The notes under the pieces are model-generated. The model made no database searches, was not told the origin of the DNA, and saw nothing but the letters and a program-made list of their open reading frames with translations. 64,000 bases of DNA, from the NCBI RefSeq assembly GCF_051014685.1, contig NC_135054.1, forward strand, positions 5,336,001-5,400,000, in the 5' to 3' direction. Within the stretch, counting starts at the first letter, position 1; every line of letters begins with the position of its first letter. The translations under genes were made by a program, and so were the position numbers. Source of the stretch: Ptiloglossa arizonensis (lineage: Eukaryota; Arthropoda; Insecta; Hymenoptera; Colletidae). Of this stretch, positions 1 to 15,500 are shown one piece after another.

Positions 1-395
1 AGCAAGAAATCATACGACGTATGTCTATGATGTCAATGTTACAGACAGCAACTGGTCTGTATTAAAGAAAATATTTGGAATATTTACAGATGAAAAGTTC
101 AAAGGATCGAGACAATCTACACTTGAAATGGAATTTCTAAGGTTAGAAAGAATCCTCTTTTCTAAAGAATAAGAACAGTTAAGGATTTTTCTATAATTTG
201 GACGCTTAAGTGTTGTTGGTAACAGACTGTATCAACATGATGCCCCAACACAATCAACAGTATGGAAGCTTACAATCAGGGAATAAAAATATTTGGAAAT
301 CTTTTTAAGAAACGATATGTTTTCATTCTTCAACTATTAAAACACACTCTGAAAGTTTGGACAAGTGTCAGAAATGAACATAAGTCGAAACTCAC
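1..395 (-). other. Aminopeptidase intron 11 (part)
   Basis: This is intron sequence after exon 11. A 55-codon plus frame at 2-172 and a weak run of readable plus-strand pieces up to 300 have no recognised product. The next aminopeptidase exon is not visible. Confidence 0.6.
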
Positions 396-595
396 GGGTT
401 ATTCTTGTTCGGATTTGGCGTGTTTCGCCAATTGTGAAATTGGTTCTTAGCATTTTGTACACAATCCTCGTGGCCAAACCTGCACGCCCAAGTTAGCACG
501 TCGATGCGAGTAAAAACTGTTAATTGAGGATCTCCAGCGTTATCCTTGAAACCAACTTGCTTATACACGTTGTCAAGGAGTTTCAAAACGTATAC
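396..595 (-). CDS. Aminopeptidase N exon 11 (last exon in window)
   Basis: It encodes residues 736-802 of the helical domain ([10 protein letters not shown] is typical). The acceptor is TTTTTTAG|GTATAC and the donor is AACCC|GTGAGT, leaving a split Pro codon. The reading frame therefore continues into an exon beyond base 1 and does not end at the TGA created by the donor. Confidence 0.9.
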
Positions 596-3500
596 CTAAA
601 AAACTTTCCAGTTTGTAACCACAGATTGACTTGATCATTACTATATATATTTGCTAAAAAGACATTGCATCGATAAAAACAAATATTGGTCACTGTTTTT
701 ATCTTCTCTAAAGTTATAATATCACATAAAGAGAAAGACGATTTTCATATGTTAAATGAATTCTACCAACAATGAAGTCACGTCTCCTGTGTTATGTAGC
801 CAATAAAACTGTTCAACATTTGTTTGATTTTGAGACCTTATTTGATATTACTAACAATGTCGTTGATACTTGTACGAATTAATTAAAAAGAACTAATTCC
901 ACCGAAGCTGAAAAGTACTTTATAAACGTTATTCTTTTTAACCAATGCAACTTGAAGAAATATATGTACTTACTCGGAACTTATCGTAACCTGGCATTTT
1001 GATCAACATATCATCCAGGTAATGCATGGCAGTGAAAGCAGCGTTCCAAGGTAAGTATTCAGTCTCGTGTGCTAAATATGATGTGACACCCAACGCAGTG
1101 GCGTAATTCAGTCTTCCAGCTCTCGCTAAATTCAACGCATCGTCGATCAACTGAGCCCGATTGATCGTTGAAATATCTCTGAAGGTTTCCTTGTTTAGTT
1201 GCTGGATTATCATTTGCCAGTTCTTTCTGTCATAGTTGACTCGATAAAATCCTAGAAAAACAGGACCAAGATGGACACGTAAATTTGGAAACGTCTAATA
1301 TTCTCATATAAACGAAGTAGTTTAGAACTTTAACCGAGACAGTGCACAATGTGTTCGATAATAAAACGAAAATAACAAAATTACGTTCGAGACTTTATTT
1401 CCAAGTTGTTAGTGTCAGAAGTGAAGAACGTGTACTATTGTCAGCACTCGAACGTCAGGTAACTCACGAATAGGAACAGTGTCAGAGTCAAGAAGAATTT
1501 TGTACCTACTTACTCGTAGTCGACATAATAACTTACAATATTACGCGTTACTGTTATATTTATTTCCAAAATTACACAAGGAATCTAAGAACCATAAAAC
1601 GTAAGATACCAGTATCATATTACTATCGTATTCTCCCACTTCAGCCAGAATATGACACTATACCTACATACGTGGTGCGTAGCATTTTGAAGCTTCCTCA
1701 CGACGGAGACCAGAGGTGGACAAAATTTGTATCCACATAAAAATGTTGAGTAACGAATGAAAAATTAACAACTTTCCCCCGTTATTTGTTGAATGGAAAT
1801 TAAAATTCAAATTATAGAATGAAATTTTTCGTAATGAACACATAAAAGTTTAGCTGCTGTCTTTGTCTGATAAAGTCGCTGTCCTGTGATGGCTGTCTCT
1901 TTAACTTTACGTGGTTTTCTGGTAACGTGGGCATTACGTGGAAGAGAAGGAACGGCTAGAAGAAGAATTAAACGCTCGAGGGACCCTAATTCAGAATCGT
2001 ACTGTTCTAAAGTAAGTGCCAAGCGAACTGGCCCATTAAGGCCGTTTCTCTTCTAGTGAAAAATTCAGACTTTACCTTCTCTACTACAAAATCGCTACGA
2101 GCTTTAATTGCCTTTCGCCACATTGAGCGATGCGTTCAACATATAGGTAGAATCTCCATCGATTTCTAACCACCAATGAAACAATTTCGCCTGTCTCTTT
2201 TACTTTTACATTTACTTTCTCGTTACCACTTAACCCAGACAGCCTTCTACCTGCGTGCGTTTGGTGATCAATATCGATATTTGACAGTGTAGAAGTAAAC
2301 ACACCTTACGAATACATATATAAGTATATTTCACCGCACAGACTGAACATTGTTTCCATGCTGTTTTTAAAATTACAAATAGATCGACTTTCCTTCATAT
2401 TTGAGATAAAGGCTACTTGTCTACCAGTTTGCGTTCCTTGTCTAAAGCAAGGAATTGGTATCGAAAAGCGGAAAGCTGCCATGGCTTTGGCAAGCCAATT
2501 AGATTGGCATTTACTATATATAGATGACTAGGCCCTGCCTTCGTCATGAACAAGCTGACGTTCACGCGCCAGCAATAGTATAGTCTTTCACTTTCCATTC
2601 CGATGCCTCTTACGCCTATCATTTATAATCTTTATGTTATATTGACTCGTAGTGTCACCTCTTTAAATTCTATTTACTTTACGCTCTTATTATCAAATTA
2701 AAAATTCATATTGTAAAATTATTAAACAGACTAGGGCAACAGAAAAACGAAAATCAGATCATTTGAAACACTTGTGTCTTTCAGTGCTAATGTTTAGTTC
2801 AGTTTGCTGACAATCCCAAACTGGTAAATACAATGGTTGAATACGTCTTACAATTTCAAAATAAGCGATTCTTAGACTCATCCTTTTTGTTTGTTTAATT
2901 AGTACTACACACCTTGTAAATCTGCTATAAACGTTCTTGCACGCATTGTGCACAAGTCAAGGAACTCTTACCGGTTTCTTGAACGTTGAAGATTACCCAT
3001 TGCGTGGGACTTAGATTTAAATTTGACAGTGTAATCGATTTAGTGGCCTTCATCCATTCAGAAGGCTGAGTTTTATTGAAATCCAATTGACCTTCGGTTG
3101 TATACGTAATTGGTATCCACCACAGAGGCTCGGTCTCGGACGTGGTTTTTATAGTACCATTACGAAGTAGAAAACGATCCTGAAATGAAAGTATGACGGA
3201 TCAACATAAAGGAAAGGTATTCTGACGCAACGCGAATTTCTCGCTTTCAACAAACCTGCATTAACGTTACTGAACCGTTTTCATAATTTCGAGTGACCGT
3301 CACAACTGGGAAACCAGTCTGTAGCGTCCAGGTATCCATAATTTCTTTTATCGTTACCGCTGAATCCAGTACGTTATCCTTATGCGCCTGCTTCGTCAGA
3401 GCATCCCATAAATCATTTTGCTCGGCACTCTGATACGCCCTGTTACAAAGTTACGAATCACAATAAGTAACAGGAAACAAACGCTGACATAAAGATCGAA

Positions 3501-6500
3501 GAAAACTCCCGAATTTAACTTTACATTTCCAACAAATATCGTTCTCAAACGTTAATAAATATAATTAAATAAATAGTATATAAATAAATAAATGTATATT
3601 TTAGACACTATAAATTGTAAAAGTTGACATTAACTAAAATTAATTGTTACCGTAATCACTTTGACGCTATGTATAACGCTATTATTATTCACGCTTACTT
3701 TATAAGATACTACTTTATGTATTACAAGTGAGTGTGTCGATCGTTGAGTACTCACTTTCCGTTCAAATAATTCGTCAAACCCTGTTTGAAGACATCGGTA
3801 GTGAGGAAATGGTCCATCATTCTTATTATCGAAGCACCTATTTACACAGAAATATAATTATGTTGCACATAATATTGTGATATATAATAATATACCAATC
3901 ACAAAAATCGTACTTTTGTTAATACTTGATGATGATCGTGTACTATACCTTTTTCGTATGAGATTCTGTCGAAGATTTCGCTAATCTCATCAGGATGACC
4001 GACTTGAATCGAGATTGGATGCGAAGATTCCAACGCGTCCAATCCCAGAACGGACTGCAGATCATGAACAACAAATTGTTCCAAAACCTTCCAAGTTGGT
4101 TCTACCTAAAAAATTAAAACAGAAGATTACGAAGGAAAGGAATATGGCCATTTCTACTATTCATCCGAAAAGACTGTCTTTTAGATAACATACATACATC
4201 TGTACATACGAAGAAATCGAAAAATAATAGTTATCTGATCGAGATATAGGAAAATTGTAATAAACACGCGTAAATATCAAAATGTCATAGCAAGTTGAAC
4301 TCACCTAGTTGACGTGTTCCATTCCCGATTTCTTTGGATGACAATTCGTTTACGAAATAATTGTTCAGAAAATCATTCAGTCAATTTACGGATGTTTAAG
4401 TATAATAAAATCAAGAAACATAAACGAATGTTGCAAGTCTAGAGGATTGCAAAAATCTTTTTTCATAGATACGAAACATAAACAAATGTTTAAAGAACGT
4501 TTACAATTAACGTTAAATATATTGACCTCTTGATGAGGAATCTCATCTTTTCTGTTTCGAAATGTCAGTGTTATCTTTCGCACTTTTTTGAAATTGTGCT
4601 TAATAAACTCGATTATTTCTGCAAAATTGTACACTTTTTTTACTTCGACTGCTTGTCGTTCCTAAAGATGCAACGATAACAATATTTATTTAGTTTCAAA
4701 AACTAAAATTCTAATTTTATTGAATCCTAACCATTAGAACCAGAGAAACCCAACCCACCGTGCAATTAAAAAATTCAGATACTGTGGTACGAGTACGGTC
4801 ATATTTTCTATAGACGTTAAAATATTTATGTAAAAATTAGTGACAAATTATTCAACGTGCGTATGTTTAATATTTATTTTATTTACAATTTCACAAACGG
4901 CAATACTCGGAATACTATACGAAATTTAAAAAAATGGACGACACTTCGAAATAGGACTAATGTAAATAAGTCCGTTAATATTTCACATTTTTCTTAAAAT
5001 TTTTTGATAAAGGATTTTTCAGACTATATTAGTATGACAGTTTTTTGACCGAAAGAACATGGGACATTTAATGATAATACGAAACATTCCGTATTATCAA
5101 GAAAAATTTTCAAATATCAACTTTTTGTTGTACATGTATCTTGAGTTAAATTATTGAGTACTTCAAAATATTTCACGCCAATATGGAGAGTTAGTCTCTT
5201 TAAGTCTTAGGTATGTTTCTGACTATCTAAAATAGTGTTTCGCTAGTACGTAAAGTTATTTAACAGTTGAGAATAAATCGTATAAACTCATGTCTAAATG
5301 TTCTTAATCCGTGTCAAATTGTGTTTAATTGCGAGACAAACTGTCTACGGAAATATAAAATCGTGTTAAGAAAGTGATGACACGATTAGTGAATTAGCGA
5401 CAAAAATTTCCACCATTAAACATGGTGGAATTCCGCTCCACATTGCAGCGTCCGCATTCTTTAACGAAAGCAATGTATAGTTCTGCAATGCAGAATGTTA
5501 CGAAAAAATAGAGACTAGAGGTCTGATTGGGGTCAGTGACTGCAAGTGTCGCGCCGTGAGTTTATGGATTCGCTCAGACTCAAGTTAAGCGTCGAGTCAT
5601 GTTACCTAAAGCCATATTGGTACTTGCGTATGTTATTCTTTTAACTCGTTAAGGGATTTTGGGTTACGTTATAGAATGGTTAAATTTACTGAACTTTCAC
5701 ATTGCATCTATAAAATGCAATGTTTCTTGTACGTGTATGTTGTTTTAATTTTTTTTTTCTTTCGATACGGTGAATGAAACCGTTAATTAAAAAGCGAATA
5801 AATAAATAATATGAATGAATTTCTTTGAACTTACTTCATTCATACCGATGTATTCTACGTAACTAGCAAAGCCTTCGTTTAACCAAAGATCCGTCCACCA
5901 ACTTGGAGTTACTAAATTCCCAAACCATTGATGAGCAAATTCGTGAGCCACCACAGTAGCTACTCGTTGTTGATTACTGCTGGTTGAAACACCTTCTTGG
6001 TATAACATGGCAGTCTCCCTGAGAATAGAGTAATTGGATAAATCTAATTGTCTTGAAACTCCGAGGAGAGAATATTGTAGCTTTATGACAAAAAATCGAG
6101 GAAGCCAATTATTATGAACGGAAGGTCGGTCGAGAATTTGTTCTTGGAACTGGAAGAACTCAAACGGGCCGCTTGAGGAGGATAGTGAATAATAAAATGC
6201 AACACCGAAAATGAATGAGATACGCTAACAGCGAACGAACCTGGTGTGTACATGCTTCGATAGCCGAAAAAAATTCAATTCTGTACGGATGAAACTTCAA
6301 AGCGGCATTGAACGCATATCGGTGTGTTAATATTAATGCAAATTAATATTTCTTACATTTTCTTTCTATCAATATGAAAATAATATTATCCAATTGGTGG
6401 ATCTGTCGCGATTAAAATGAATCTAAAGAAAACCTCGTTCAGTTTATTTTTAATTATAATTTATTCGAATCATTTTTGAAAAATATTGAACTACGTATTA

Positions 6501-9500
6501 TTAAAAATGGTTCAAATAAGGTGAAGTTTGGATTTACTTCGATCAGGAAAATTTCACCAACCTGTTAATAATGTTCTTATGAAGATGGAATGAAAAATTG
6601 AAAATTTTTGAATTTGCATACAAATTTCAAATGAAATAAATAGTAATATAATTTAATAGTAAATTAAGATGAATTTTCACAATCCGTGTATTGAAAAAAG
6701 GCATCGTTTAGAATTACCTGTAAGTAATTAAACCCCAGTTTTCCATGGCGCCCGCTGCAAAGTCTGGCAAAGCAACGTTATCTATTTTAGGCAAAGGGAA
6801 CTTAATCTTGAAGTATTCCTCGTAGTACTTGAGAATCTTCGGGCCAATCTTCAAACAATAGCTCGCTTGGTCAATCGCCTCCTTACGTGCCCAGACTCTA
6901 AAGTTCCCAGATTCCGATTGCAACACATTGAAGTCCGAAACTATGAAGGCCACCAGGTAGGTAGACATCGGCACTGAGCGTTCATAATGGTCCCACACAT
7001 ACGAATGTAAGCCAGGTCTGATCAGGAATGAAACAACGTGATGAGCACATAATTTCATAGAAAGTTTCTCAACCGAAACTTAAATGATTGCTCGCTCGAA
7101 TTAAGAAATTTTTGACAGCTTTCATAAAAAGAATAAAATTACGGGATACTCTCTTCTATTAAATACGTTAAAGTGTGCAACGAATTTTAATATTTTCTTA
7201 TTTCATGATTTTACAAGTTATATAAAAGAAATAAAGCTTTAATTGTTAAGAGTAGTACATAATAGTTAATAACTCTAGGATACGATACGACAAAAATGTC
7301 AGAAATAATCTTCGTGAAATTGAAATTATCTTCTAAAAGATAAAGTCTGAAAGTATTATGGAGTTTAAATAATTGTCCATCCATCTATTTACGAGCATTC
7401 AAATAGTCTGAATCGTTAATATTTCTATGTGTTATCTTAATGAAATCTTCCAACATAATAAACTTTTTAACAATGCTATTATTTCGTTGTTCGTCTCTTC
7501 TCGTTGGTACAGGAATTGTTCGAGTTACATTACGGGATTTGACAAACAAGAAACTGTACAGAACAATTAACGAGGATGCTTCGTCTTATAGAAAAAAATT
7601 GGTTACACACTCAGTGAATGTGCAATATACTGATACGAGAGGTTAATTTTGTATTTAATTCGCGCGAATAGTACCAGTGTTACGTTCTTTTAATAATTAT
7701 TAATTTATCAGTTATACATAAACCTTACGCATGCTGTAAAGTTTAATTACATCGGTTAAATATCATAACCCTTTTTTTCGAATAATATCTTGTTAAATAC
7801 ATGTATGTACATAAATGGAATAATATGACAAAAAATTGAAATTAGTAGCTAACCGTTTGGTACCATGGTAACTTTTTTCGTCAATTTTAAAAAATGCATG
7901 TTACAAATTTAGAAGAATGCTAAATATTTCATTAGAGTTTCGAGTATCAGCACCATTCTTAAAACTTGTAGCATGATACAAATATTTCTGATCAAAGGAA
8001 TATTTGTACTAATGTAGATATAATAATAACTCTCAATGAAATTGAAAAGAATATGTGCATAGAACGTTACCAAAACAATAGAATAATTGCGTTAATATAT
8101 CGAATAAACAAATTTTGATAACTCTGCAGTAATAGCTGCTTTATCACCGAAACTAGTGATGAACTCGAGAGATTTCAATTCACTTTGAATGTATAAAAGT
8201 TTGGAATTGTTCCTAATATTCTTTAAAATCAACAAATTTGACAATTTCTACTGCACTCGATAGATTTTGTATTCATAAATCGTAAGTGTACATTCTAAAT
8301 TCTACGAACCTTTTTAAAATTATAAATTTTGTTAAGCAACAAGTATACCTAGTACATATTCTACAATGTGCCTTATTTGTATTGCCACGAAATTTCAAAG
8401 TATTCGTTTCAATTTTTTTTATTCCAATAATTTTCCCTCCACTTTTACGGAATTTTTATTTCCTTTAGCAGAAATGTGTAATTTGTTTGTCAAACACTAT
8501 GCACCAAGTAGAAAGAAGAATATAAATGTACAAACAATAAACATAACGTGTATTGTGTAATATAATTATTCGCTTTAATTATTACCAACACTAAACAAAA
8601 CAAAAAACAATTTTGTTTATAAAACCAAGTCATTTCTTTAATCTTGCGAAATACCAGTTTGATATAAAAAGCGCAATACAAAGATAAAACTTTGGAATGC
8701 AAATGTGAAACATAAAATGTATTAATTTTTGACATTCCGTAGCTCGAAGCGAACGCTCCAGGAAACAAAATGTTCTACATTTCTGACATGTTCCACATTC
8801 TGCTAGCTTTACATTCTTCCTTTGTCATTTGCCCTTATTGTCTTCGCATATATATTTTTTTACTTACACTTTGTGTGTATTCTCTGTACTCGTCAGGAAG
8901 AAAGGTAAGCAAGACTCGATGAAAACAATGATACAATGCTTTCGAATCACTACAAAAGATAATTGTAACAAAGATTTGATATTTCGATACTCCTTCAAAA
9001 TATCGAATAATTGTCCAGTTCGAATGATGTGCAAAATGTTAGAAATATTCGTAAAATCAAATTACTCGAAAGTCTCCAACAAAGACAAATTGTACCCATC
9101 AATTACAAGCCACGTGTCTCCGTATCTCCGGTGGTGAACTCGTTTCGCAACACGTCGCCAACTTTCTCTATCCAAATTTTCCATCGGTACATTATGCATA
9201 GTAAGTATACGATCGAACAAAACTAAAAAGTTTTCTCGAAAAGAAGAAAGAATACTAAATAGTCCAAGTAACTCGTTCGTAGTTAATATCCAAAACAGGT
9301 TCGCCAATTTGCAACGAATGCAATAGCCAAATTACAGTAAAAACGATTACCCACAAATGCAAAAAATATTCTGAAGCTTAAAACAAACGTCATTTAGAAC
9401 CAATTTTCAAAGAACCGACGATAGCCGTTGTTTTTAAAAACTATTGTTGTACATATTAGAATGTACGTTTCGTTTAGCAGTGGTATTTGATCAAAGTTAC

Positions 9501-12500
9501 GTCTCTCCGCCGCAATAAATCGTACACTTAGTATTTCATTTAAGTTACGTCCCCCCGCCCAAAGCATTAATTCATCGTCGCTGCTGACCACCAAAGTGTA
9601 GTTGACGCGACGTCAAGAAAAAAAATAAAAGGGAACCAAAAAAAAAACGATGCAAGTTCAGCACCGTATGAGAAAAAAGAAGAGTACGCCGAGGCCAACC
9701 TAAAAGCTCGCCTGACTCTATGAAATTGTCACTTAGCCATGAAATTAGATTCGATTCGTTTCAATTACACATTTGACCTAACCGCGAGAACGCTCAGCTC
9801 CAAGTAAGTAGTTGAGGCAACGTCAATTTACAAAACGGCCCGAAGCGTGTCGCGTGTCGCGCGAAATTGTCGCTTCTGTTGGGCTACGTGTAGACATGGT
9901 TACTCACACTGGCATGGGCTCCCCCTTTCTGGGCATGTTCGAGATGGACGTCATGTTCCTGGGTCGTGCAATACTGATCTGGAACCTGGCTTTCAGGGCT
10001 GGCTCGTCGAAGCACGGGAAAGCACGCCGTGCGTCCGTCGCCTGGAATTGCGTAGCGGCGATCCATCTGTAACACAAAACCGAAAAGCGAATTTTGTAAA
10101 CAGCCAATGGAAAAAGCGTGTTTACGCGTTCCAGGGCCGAGTGTTCCCTGCCCATCCCGCGACAGCACCCTCGCTCGCAGCGTTATCAGGGACAAGAATC
10201 ACGAGACACGGCTCTCCTATTCAGCTTTCAACGGTTTACTCAACGACGCTCAGGGAGATGACGTCGAGCTGTGTAAATTCATGGATGGTTCGCACACTGG
10301 GGAGAAATATCGTCCTCGGGGCAAGAGCTTTCACCGACCGGATAAAGGGCTAGGAGTGGAATATCACATCTTTTGAGAACTTTCGAGATGAACGGAAAGT
10401 GTGGGGCGAACGGGACGTTTCAATGGACGTAATCGTGGAAAATATCGAACGGTACTTTTTCTACTTTCTCGTTCGTTTAAATACCGATACGAGAAAATCA
10501 TAAATAGAAAAATCGTAGTTGGTTCTTTGCGTCGATAAACGATACCAATATCTCGAGTAACGACAATGCCTCGATAGTAACGAGACTTTCAGATACGATA
10601 ACATTAATAGCAAAATTTATCGTATATGGAGTAACTGCGTCTAATTTCGCCTAGCACGCTCAAATTAGTTCTCAATTTAAGGGCGATTGATACTCTTTTA
10701 TCTAATTAATCTCGGATTGAAGAGACACTGTTCGCGTTTCGTATACAGCAGTGTTGTTAAAATTTAAGGACCTTCGAAAAATGAAAGACGTACAAACATC
10801 GAGATCTCGAAAAGGTGCATATAATGTCCAACGCAATATTAATAAAATTCTTCTCAATATCATATAAAATTGACGCGTTTAAATCAATTTTGTTGACTAG
10901 CAAGATAGTAGTGAACTAAAATACTTTTTGCCGCTATCTATCCCTCACATGACGCTTAAATTATTAAGTAGCTTCACTACGAGTTCAGTTTATTGCCAAA
11001 AAAATGTTATTACTTTTTTCACGAAATATTGCAAGTGGAAATATTACATGCTGGACGATACTAAATGCGATACACATACATGTACATGTAGATCTTCGAT
11101 AACGTTTCGACCACCATTACTTTATGATCCTCGTCAAAAATAAATCCGAACATCTTTCTTCGTAGATGTATGAAATAGACAGTAATCCACTTTGCAATAA
11201 ATTAAAGTTGATTGACTTAATTCGAAGATACAATGATTTTGTACTTTCATCTTTTTGTGTGGTGCAACATGTTTCTTGATCCACGTTAATCTGTGGGACT
11301 TAATCCCGTTTTATGTGAGCACATGAAACATGTATTCTTTTCTTTTTAGATAATTATAGAAATATTCGGTCGTTATGGTTTCTGGCAATGAACTTCCATC
11401 GAATCATAGAGACGATCGAAGAAGAAAAACTTTTATTTAGAAATTAAGTTAATCGACTTTAATCCACATTATTTTCTTCTATTATGAATTCCTGTCTGCT
11501 TCGTAGATTTACGAAGAAAAATGCCTTCTTTCGGTCAATGAGAGCAAACACTGTTTCATTTTATCAAGGTATTATTTGACGTTTCCATCGTATGGATTCA
11601 GTCCCTTTCTGGAGAAACATATATTACGTTGAAGCTCCAAAGAGGATTTACATATAGACTCAAAGTCGATAGATAGCATTTAAATTAAAAGTGGATTTGA
11701 AGTTCGAGATGAAAACTGACGAATGAAATAGAAATACAATAATCGTATAACAATTTAATCGATCTTAACCACAATGTACTTTTTCTTTTCGACCTTGAAC
11801 TTTTGGACCGTCTTCAAAAAATAAACGTGTTTATCCATTAACAATCTAAGGTTAAAATAATGAAAGTTATAAATTTAAAACAAAAATTAGAAATAGAAAA
11901 CAATAATTTCGAACTAATCTTATAGTTTTATTCGGATATCTTTAAAATAGTAATAGTAGAATATGCACGATTGCACGCTGAAACGTGATCAAGATTGAAA
12001 CGTAGTTGGGTTGTTCTGGAATTATTATAACTACAGTAATTATAGTTCAATATAGCAAGTATAGCAGTCATAGCAATTATTGTAGGTATAGTAAGTATAG
12101 TAAATATAACTATCGATTAAATCGAGTCAATTAAGAATGTTTAATACTTTAACTAAGCAATTATAAATAGAATTGTGAAAGAATATTGGAAATGAATCTA
12201 CAAAAATTAATAGTTTTCAGATATACGTGTTTACTATATTATAAATAAGTTACCAATGAGTTCTACCAGGCCATAAAATACTCACATATAGTTTATTTAA
12301 ACTCTGCATACTTTCACAATGGTCGTGCGAGTGCAGATACACTACAACGAAGCTTGTAAATAGAAAGGCAAAAATATGCATATAAAATCTTACAAAAACG
12401 TAGGTATTGCACATACTCTTAGATAATGTACCGAGTAGAGCAAAAATCATGGTATAAGTAAGAAGAAGATAACGTTACCTTTTCAAACAAATGAAATGAC

Positions 12501-15500
12501 AAAATGATTCATTTATTATCGAGATTCGAACCCCATCTTTATTCCGCTATACATATTTAAAAATGTGTTACTTCGGGATTAATATAACTACTGAAGGTAA
12601 AGAAACCAGGAAGCGTATATAATCTGTCGGTCGTATGAACCCTTCGCGGAACGATACTGTGCGATTTCACTAGGATCTGATTGAGTATTTCGGCCGGTAG
12701 CATACATGTTAGGAACAAGCTAAGCGTGTTATAATCGTCTGATCAATTCCAATGCTCTCAATGGATCAGTCTACTCGTATCTACGCAAATAGCTACCACT
12801 TATAAGGTGGAATTAAATTTCCGGGGCATTTACCTTGTCTCATTGCCAACGGTATACGAGCTTCTATAGAAGCCTTGCAGGTAGTCGTTCAGATAGCCAA
12901 CAAACTTGAGATGCACTACGTATTGTTTGCCCCCCTTCAACGTGTCCGACGTTTTAATCACGTGAAACTGCCGTTCAGTGTCGTTCTTCTGTTCTACGAT
13001 TCCAATTGCTCTGGTCTTGTTGCTCGTCGTTGAATGCTCCTTGATGTTCGTGAAACTTTCGTCGATGTTCATGTTGACCGCGTGCAACGTCACGTTTCTC
13101 GCGTCCTCGGTAACGTTTACGAGAATCTTCACCTGAAAGCAGAAAAGACATCGTGAGCAAGCAAACAGACGCGGTGAAAACTCGTGTCTCCTCTTCTTTT
13201 AACGAACAATCTCTTTCTTCTTTTAAGAGTTGCGCGCGTTCATGCATACTCGAGCGCGGTTAAAAATATTATTCCAGATGCTGCGGATTAAAAACAACAC
13301 CAATTATATAAATTTTTTCCTTTTCTCCGACAATTCCCTAACATTTTTTAATTCTTTATTTAATTTTTACATACACTTATTATTATTATTAATAAATTAA
13401 TCATGAAATTATTTCAGCTCAGAGGAAGTTTCTCCTATCGAAATTATTCTTAATAATAATGTTGATCCATTTGTGTCTAAAGTAACACTTTTTATTTACA
13501 TTCTTTTTAATTTAGCGATAACGTTGAATGAAACTAACATCTCCAGGACGCAAATAATACCGATTACTTTATTCTCCAAGAATACTTACATATGTGTACG
13601 AGTGCGGGTATTGAATCGTTTCTTATGAAAGTCAATGTTCTATTAATAAAAAGAATATTATTTAAGACTGGGTAGTATGTAGAACGGATGACATAAATGG
13701 GTTAATGAAGAAACGAGAACGATCGGTTGGGACAAAAATAATTTTTCATTTAAAAGTACGAAGGAGGGTTCGTCGCTTGGAATCGAAAGTAAAATTGCTG
13801 CTGCCCATAAAACTTTTACACGTGTTTTTAATTCGATCCATCTTTTGCGGTTTTCTTATCCGCCTGTTTCTTATCGATATTCCATAAAAACAACTATTCA
13901 GTGAGGAATGAAATGGCGTATCGAACTTTCTAGTTACAATCGCTCACTGAACAAGTCCGCGTACTTTCACCCTTTCGGGGAACTCGTAATCATCGTCCTC
14001 ATTTTCGATATTTTTTTACGAATGTATAAAAGAAAGATGATGGGGACAGAGAGATATCCTCGGAGACGGATTGGCTATTCGCCTCTTGATCTACATCTTT
14101 TGTTCTGAAGTATTTTCCAATCATCAGAACCTATTATCGATTTCCCCTTTTATCCGTTAAAAGTAAGAAAGAAATAATGAAAACTTTGAAAGCGACACTC
14201 TCTGTTGTTCAAGTGTTTCCATAATTAATACCGAAACTTACAATATAAAAAAAATTACAATATAAAAGCGTAAACAAAGCTTATACTTTGCAAGCACATT
14301 AAACTTTTCGTTGGATACGATTGAAGCATAATGCATACTTCGCGATTCGTTAACAAACACTTGTTCTGTTCCAGAATTCTATCACGAAAGATGAGTAAAC
14401 AAATAAGTACACGAAGAAAATGGAAAATCTTCGCTTAAACGGGGAGATAATTAACTCGGAAGGAAACTGCTGGTTTGAGGAATTAATCCAGATACGTAAT
14501 ACTTTTTTACAATAAAGTGACTTTCCACAGAAAAGAAGTGAACCTTAATTGAAACAGTAAGAGGGAAACAAAGACAGTGTTAACATGCTACTAGAAATGG
14601 AGAGCATTGTTATTCGGATAAAAGTTTTGGATAATGAATAAAAGATATACGAAGAAGAATAAGAATTAAAATTTGAATTATGGAATAATATATACTACAA
14701 TGAATAAATACAAATTTAACTGTTCACTCGAATAAACGTTGCACACGAATGAAATTAAATTTTATCCATCTCTGAATGATGCTATAAATTGCATGAATTT
14801 TTTACAATAAAACTGAAAATATTCGAAACGAGAATTCTTTCTTATTTGGATAAAAGAAATCTTTAAATAAGCACCGATGTATAATTTTCTCGTAAAGTTC
14901 GGCTAAATTTTCCGAAAATAAACGCACATTTATCTAATAAGAGAATTTTCCTACAAGAATCTAGACGCTGCTTTTGGAAAATCAAAAGCGAAAAGAAATA
15001 TCGTTTCAAATTTCAACGACACGTTATTGAATTACTGTATCGATTTTGATCGAGTAAACAGTTCTCGTACAGTCGATAAAATATGTTAATTAGCACGGTC
15101 TTCGTATTGATAGAAAGTTCTCGTTCAGAGATAAATCAGTAAGGTTCGTGTACTACCTCGCCATTGAAAGTGAAGTTTCCCTCCCATATAAAGGGTGTCA
15201 ACCTCAGCTCGTAAGAGTCCGGTACGATGGATCTTGGTAATCTGACGTCCAGTTTCTTCTTAGTGAACATATCCGTGGAGAATCCACGAGATTCGGATAC
15301 CGAACCTCTCAAATCGGTACACGATTTCACGAGTTTTTCTTCGAGACATGGTGCGAAATGATAGACCAGGAGTCCCATCACTACCAGGGAAATCAGAAAA
15401 GCTGCGCCCAAGAGGAAACCACCGCAAGGAGAAACCGTGCATCCCCTTTTGCGTCCGAAAGTTGTCGTGTGCGCATCCATCATTGCCAAAACCTCGCGGG

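Noticed and set aside
9812..10376. Several long overlapping frames on the plus strand opposite aminopeptidase exon 3
   Set aside because: They lie antisense to a conserved exon and its GC-rich intron edge, show no domain, and arise from GC-rich composition.
12515..12535. GGGGTTCGAATCTC on the minus strand, resembling a tRNA B box
   Set aside because: There is no A box at the right distance and no acceptor stem pairing. A similar GGTTCGAAC at 45643 fails for the same reasons.
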